Under the pieces are notes generated by a model that was given only the letters and a program-made list of their open reading frames with translations, had not been told where the DNA came from and did not search any database. A stretch of DNA of 64,000 nt from Orientallactaga sibirica (Eukaryota > Chordata > Mammalia > Rodentia > Dipodidae), in NCBI GenBank assembly GCA_036365145.1, contig JAEOAD010000018.1, positions 5,350,001 to 5,414,000 on the forward strand, in the 5' to 3' direction. Shown in pieces: positions 58,991-64,000 of this stretch; the first letter of the stretch is position 1, and every line of letters begins with the position of its first letter. The position numbers were made by a program, and so were the translations under genes.

Positions 58991-60070
58991 TTGCAAATTA
59001 GGCCCTTAGTCAACCCGCAGTCCGGAAGTTAGGGCCGGTATCGCTGGAACAAGCCAGCTGTTGACTCTTTGAGGGTGGCCCCAGAGGCCTCACGGTGCGG
59101 CACCCAGGCAGCTCTCTGAGGGGCAGCTGGTGCCTGCCTCTGCTTCCTGTCATGCGAGACTAAAGTCCAAATCCCAACTCCAGGTGCTGCAGTGGGCGGT
59201 ATAAGGGGTGCCAAGAGAGCTGTAGAGATGGCTCAGTTGTTAAGGGGTGCCCAGAACTGGAACGAAGGTCCTCTCGTCTACCATCTATTGCTTCCCAGCA
59301 AGTGCCTTAACCGCCAACCCATCTCCCCAACCCTACAGTGGTCTCTAGACAAGGCCGAACATCCAGAAGCTGCAGCTTTCTCACCTCCATGCTGCTTCAA
59401 ACCAGGAACCAGCCAGATTACCCTCAAATACCAAAGCAGATTCTACATTGTCCTGGTGTGGAACCAGTGCTGTAGCCAGGACTCAGCCAAACCCCTTGCT
59501 TATATCTCTAGTCTTCTGTACTTTCACAGCCTCCAGACCTGATCCCTCCCACCACCACCACTCATCTTCAGGAGAGCTCCTGGTCTGTTGCTCTGGCCTA
59601 TGGAATAAGAAAGAAGGCCCTCAAGTCCAGGCAGTGTCCATGATAAGCAAGGCCTGGGAGCATGAGTCACAGACTTCCTCTGCTTCACACTGAGGCCTCA
59701 CAAGGCCTTCCAAATCATTTGTGAGTACTGTGTAGAGTGGAGTCCAGTGAAATGCCCTGCCCTACCATGTTTCCTGCCAGTACTTAGCTTGGCCACATGA
59801 ATGAAGCACATGGAAGGTGTCTAGCTGGGCAATGGCTAGCTAAACCCCTCTGACTGTAGAGGGGGCTAGTAGGTCCCTTTTCCTGCCCTGGATCCATCTG
59901 TTGCTCAAGGGCTCTGCCAATTCCTACAGTACACATGGAATACTACAAGCTCATTTGATTTAAGATTTGGCGGTAGAAGCAATTTTCCCAAAAGATCTGC
60001 ATTTAAAACAGTACAGTCATCACATACAAATATATTCAAAACATGTAAGTATGTTTAGGTTTGGTGTTTT
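58991..60070. other. SINE-poor sequence upstream of the NSD2 promoter
   Basis: About 1.1 kb with only one decayed Dip/ID-like remnant (59,217-59,335: agatggctcagttgttaagg ... ccaacccatctccccaaccc). Open frames here show no recognisable family. Confidence 0.5.
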
Positions 60071-60250
60071 TTGTTTTGTTTTGTTTTGTTTTGTTTTGTT
60101 TTGTTTTAGTCGTTTGAGGCAAGGTCTCACTCTAGCCTAGGCCCAGGAATTTGCTCTGTCCAAAATCTGGCTGTGAACTCAGTGATCCTTCTACCTCAGC
60201 CTCCCAAATAGAATGCTGGGATTTAAGGCATGCATCCCCACGCCTGGCTG
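60071..60250 (-). repeat. B1 SINE with (TTTTG)n tail
   Basis: The TTTTG run at 60,071-60,107 is the antisense tail of a decayed B1 that ends at about 60,250. Confidence 0.82.
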
Positions 60251-61459
60251 GATTTTCGTGAAGAAAGTTATTTGGAGCTGGTCTTTTTATTCTCAGCTTG
60301 AACCTTCCTGAGCCCTCTTTAGTAAGTCTGACCAGCCAAACCCACCGACCCCTGGCCTGTGTATTGTATACTGGAGGGCAGGAAAGAAAAGGCCCAGGCA
60401 GGATTCCATGAGTGGAATCCTGGGAGAAAGAGACCCTTATCCACCCAAACTTACATAACTCTCTGGCAGGCTCCCAGAGGAACCCAAGTCACAGTTTTCA
60501 TCTTGTAGGGTACCTACTTGAATGCACAGGCGGACTTTAAACTCTGAGGCTAACAGAGAAGGGGCTCTCAGAGGGTAGCAGATTGGTGGGACTCTTAGGT
60601 TCTGGGTGGGCCCCAAGTAAGGCAGGACAGACACAACAGCACAGCTGATCCCTTTTTGGTTTCTCCAAGGCTCTTGTCCCTTCTCTGAAGAGTCCACACT
60701 CTGTCTATTGCATTCAGTACCTTCCATACCAAACATGCCTGCAGCCCTGGAAGGCACAATCTGCTCTGCACTGCTCCACATGGCTGTTAGGGAAGTCCAC
60801 TAGCCTCCTTGTTCCCCGAAGTCTCATGGCTTGCACTTCTCTGTAAGAGCTATTGCCAAAGGTAAAGTCCAGGCCCCTTAGCCAAAGGAGCCCCTGAAAC
60901 CCTGCTTGGCCTCTCTACCCCCTACCAGGGCTGGGGTCCCCTAGGGGCCAGGCTCATTGCTGTTTCCATGGGGATATGTGCACTCTGACCCCAGTCTTTC
61001 TCCATCCCAGGCCAAATAAAGAGGGCTTCCAAGTGGAAACCGCTGGCTTGGGCTGCCCCCCCTCCCATGCCCCAGGTGGCCTCTGTCTCCAAGAAGGGAG
61101 GGGAAGAGAGGCCAGAGCCCAGGCAGAACTGAAAAGAGGGCCAGAGAACCTCCCATTCCCAGCATTCCCAACAACCCCTTCCTAGCCCTGACCACTAAGC
61201 TTTTCACATTGGAAGCCTCACTTTCCCCAGGCCAGACTCTGCCCAAGCTTCCACTCAGGAAAAGGTCACTCGGGTACCCTGGGAACACCTCAGAATTAGT
61301 GGGTAGTTTTGCAAAGCCCTGGAGCCAACCTTCCACTGGGCAGAAGAAATGGACTCAGAACTGAAATCTGACTAAGAACCCCATACATACCCAAGTCCTG
61401 AGAGGGCTGAAAGACCTCAAGAGAACATCAGGGTCCAATAGTCACCACCACATAACCAT
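60251..61459. other. 1.2 kb repeat-free intergenic sequence
   Basis: Moderately GC-rich and without SINEs. It is the longest such block outside the CpG island. Minus-strand frames of 114 and 131 codons are open but match no family I know. Confidence 0.5.
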
Positions 61460-62515
61460 AGCTCAGATGCCAGACATGGTGGCACATGTCTAATCCTGGA
61501 ACTCAGAGGAGACAGAAGTAGGAGGATTGCCATGAGTTTGAGGCTACCCCGAGACTACATAGTGGTCAGCCTGGGCTAGAGCAAAACCCTACCTTAAAAA
61601 GACCAAAAAAAGTGCTGGGCGTGGTGGTGCACGCCTTTAATCCCAGCACTCAGGAGGCAGAGATAGGAGGATGGCCATGAGTTCAAGGCCACCCTGAGAC
61701 TACATGGTTAATTCCAGGTCAGCCTGGACCAGAGTGAGACCCTACCTCGAAAAACCAAAAAAAAAAAAAAAAAAAAAAAAACACCACAACTCGTGGGCTG
61801 AGGAAATGGCTTAGCAGTTAAGGCATTTGCCTGCGAAGCCTAAGGACCCCAATTTGATTCCCCAGACCCACGTAAGCCAGATGCAGAAAGGGATGCATGC
61901 ATCTGGAGTTTGTTTGCAGTGGCTGGAGGCCCTGGCATACCCATTTTCTCTTTGTCTCTATCTCTCTCTTCCTCTCTGTCTCTCTCAAATAAATAAATAA
62001 TAAAATATATTTTTAAAAAATCTCAGGACAACTGCAGATGTATCGCCTCCCAAGACTGCTTTCTGGGGAGACCACCCAAGGTAGTAGAGGCCTTGGGTTA
62101 TGGAACCAACTCTGAGTGCTACTCTTTGTATCAAATTGAACTCTCTCCTCCCCCCCCCCCACCCCCCAGGCCTTGGTTGTGAGATGACCTTTTGTTTCAC
62201 TTTGTTTTTCCGAGGTAGGCTCTCACTCTAGCCCAGGCTGACCTGGAACTCATTCTGTTCCAGGCTGGCCTTGAACTCACAGTGAGCCCCCTACCTCTGC
62301 CTCCCAAGTGCTGGGATTAAAGGTATGTTAGGCTTTGCAAGCAAGCACCTTATCCTCTAAGCCATCTGTCCAGCCTCTTTTTCTCTTTTATAATTCTTTT
62401 TCTTGTTTGGAGACAGGGACTCACTATGTAGTCCAGGCTGGCCTCCAACTCTCTATCCTCCTGACTTACTTCCATCTTGGGGCTAGGATCACAACCATGC
62501 CTGCTAGGCCTGGCT
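61460..62515. repeat. SINE cluster in intergenic DNA
   Basis: B1 plus 61,460-61,610 (short of a central piece); B1 plus 61,614-61,775; Dip plus 61,797-62,015; C-run 62,148-62,169; B1 minus 62,213-62,325; Dip head fragment minus 62,328-62,378; old B1-like piece minus 62,405-62,515. Confidence 0.82.
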
Positions 62516-62599
62516 CCAGAGCCTTCCTTGACACCCTCCCAAACTAATCTGCCCCAGCTCCATGTTCATACCCAGGTGACAATGTTACCTCTGGAGATA

Positions 62600-62960
62600 G
62601 ACATCTTGTTCCCCATTATTGGTTTCTAAGCCACCAAACAACAGAATCTTACTGGTTTACAGTTCTGAAGGGTAAAGCTCAAACCCTGGGTATGATCCGT
62701 GAGGAGGCTCTGGCCATTGCTTACCTGCCTCTTCCCAGCCATCTGGTACTTGCTTGCAATCTTTGGCTTGTGTCAGCATCACTCCAACTTCTGCCTCTAT
62801 CATCCCATGGCCTTTTCCTTGCATGTCTATCTGTGTTTCTGATTTCTCTTCCTACGAAGACTGCAGTCTACATCTCCCAAGACCTATTTCCAAATAACAG
62901 GTGTCCTAGTTAGGACTTGAAGATACCCTTGTGGGGACATAATCCAACCCCTCGGTTGAG
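62600..62960 (+). repeat. Possible ancient mammalian interspersed repeat
   Basis: The order ctggtttacagttctgaagg ... catcccatggccttttcctt ... atttccaaataacaggtgtc ... gttaggacttgaagataccc ... ggggacataatccaacccc is the pattern of an old mammalian-wide dispersed repeat. I cannot name the family. Confidence 0.4.
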
Positions 62961-63671
62961 CTCCGGTTGGCACTCTGTAAAATGGTGACTGTAAGAAAAA
63001 AGTACTTACTTTGTTGAGCCACGGAAGAAGTAATGACTGTCAGGTAGGAACGGCCTTGCGGGGGGAGGGGTGAGAAGGGGCCCGCTGGCTCTAGCCTGCT
63101 TCCCTTCCCCATTATAGTAAAGGAGGGTCGGGTGCCTGCCTGTATCCCCAGACAGCTGACATGCACGCAACTTTCCCCGCACACCGAGGAGACTTGGGCA
63201 ATAGGAATCCGAGCAGGGTCCCGGGGAGGGGCAGGGCGCACAAGTTTGGGTTAAGGCACCAGGAGATGCCTAAGTGCGTCCACCAGGCCTCTAAGGTTAG
63301 AGTCCTAAAGGTCTAGCTCAGTCCGCCTATACCCTACCCCTGTAGTTAACCACGCCCCGGTCCTGGTCCCGCCACTGGGGCTCCGCCTTGCGCTGGTACC
63401 CGTTCCCTGCCCCAGTTGGTTTCTCATTCTGTTTCGTCCGGACCCGGAACGCACCACGGTTCTGGCCCTGGGAAGGGCGCGGTGACCTCTGGGTTCCTTC
63501 ACAATAAGCCTCGGCTGGGTCCCTGGTCCACCAGCTCTGTCTATCAAAGCGAAGGGAGCGAATCCATAGCTGAGGACCCATCTCTTCCCACCGCTGCCCT
63601 CTCTCTGCGGAGGAATGCCGCAGGCTCCAGGACCACGCAGGGTATGCCCACACATTCGGTTATTGGCAAAA
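62961..63671. other. Moderately GC-rich non-repeat block
   Basis: No SINE is seen. CpGs are more frequent than in the intron (for example 63,345-63,500) but the density is well below that of the main island. Overlapping open frames on minus (108 and 116 codons) are not recognised. It lies on the side where LETM1 is expected, but I see no LETM1 coding sequence. Confidence 0.4.
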
Positions 63672-63900
63672 GAAGCCTGGGTCTGCTTCGCGGTTAAGGC
63701 GCTTGCCTGCCAAGCCTAAGGACGGAGGTTTGATTTCCCAGTACCCACGTAAGCCAGCTGCACAAAGTAGCACACGTATCTCGAGTTTGTTTGTAGTGGA
63801 TGGAGGCTCTGGTGTCCCTATTCTCTCTTTCTTTCTTTTTTTATTTATTTATTTTACACACTGTCTCTTTTTTCTCAAATAAATAAATAAATAAATGTTT
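63672..63900 (+). repeat. Dip-type SINE at the right edge
   Basis: Starts gggtctgcttcgcggttaag (head altered), then cgcttgcctgccaagcctaa, and ends in an AAAT tail near 63,895. The last 100 bases of the window are A/T-rich and unassigned. Confidence 0.8.
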
Positions 63901-64000
63901 TATTTATTAGAAAAAGAAAATGGCAGGAAATTAAAACCCACGCCAGCAGAAGGAAAGAAAAAAATTTTTTTTCTCAAGCCGTGTGCTTGCAGTGCTTTGG

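Noticed and set aside
60437..61336. 114- and 131-codon minus-strand frames upstream of NSD2
   Set aside because: No known family, no conserved motif and no splice context. Length is compatible with chance in GC-rich DNA.
62961..64000. LETM1 first exon
   Set aside because: No frame here matches the LETM1 N-terminus. Only synteny suggests the gene lies further right.

Overview
This is a stretch of rodent nuclear DNA, most likely from a jerboa (Dipodidae, probably Jaculus). Two SINE types dominate. One is a rodent B1. The other is a tRNA-derived element with pol III A and B boxes (tggcttagcgg, ggttcgattcc), a CT-rich 3' part and an AATAAA-rich tail. I recognise the second as the jerboa-type Dip element of the B2 superfamily. 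The genus assignment is inference; rodent origin is firm.

The only protein-coding gene I can support is the 5' part of NSD2 (WHSC1/MMSET), the H3K36 dimethyltransferase, on the minus strand. Its CpG-island promoter lies at about 57.4-59.0 kb. A first intron of roughly 37 kb follows. Four coding exons then appear at 20,212-19,616, 17,342-17,180, 9,967-9,801 and 9,380-8,898. Together they encode residues 1-470 in one continuous frame with canonical splice sites: the N-terminal region, the whole first PWWP domain and the first residues of the HMG box. The rest of the gene (HMG box, PHD fingers, second PWWP, SET) would lie beyond the left edge.

The large intron is close to saturated with SINEs, many abutting or nested. 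It also holds two processed pseudogenes on the plus strand. One is a SUMO2 copy at 23.4-24.0 kb. The other is a LUZP4-like copy at 24.5-26.2 kb, carrying a degenerate tandem repeat of about 21-24 bp and split by later SINEs. There are L1, L2 and MIR fragments, one solo-LTR-like element, two near-identical tandem duplications (about 1.07 kb and 0.56 kb) and a 294-nt uninterrupted polypurine run.

To the right of the promoter (59-64 kb) is SINE-poor intergenic DNA. In other mammals LETM1 lies on this side in the divergent orientation, but no LETM1 exon is visible here. I found no evidence of a novel multi-gene system. The observations most worth checking are the LUZP4-like copy, SINEs carrying a CTCF-like core, the tandem duplications, the polypurine tract and the cell-cycle-type promoter motifs.
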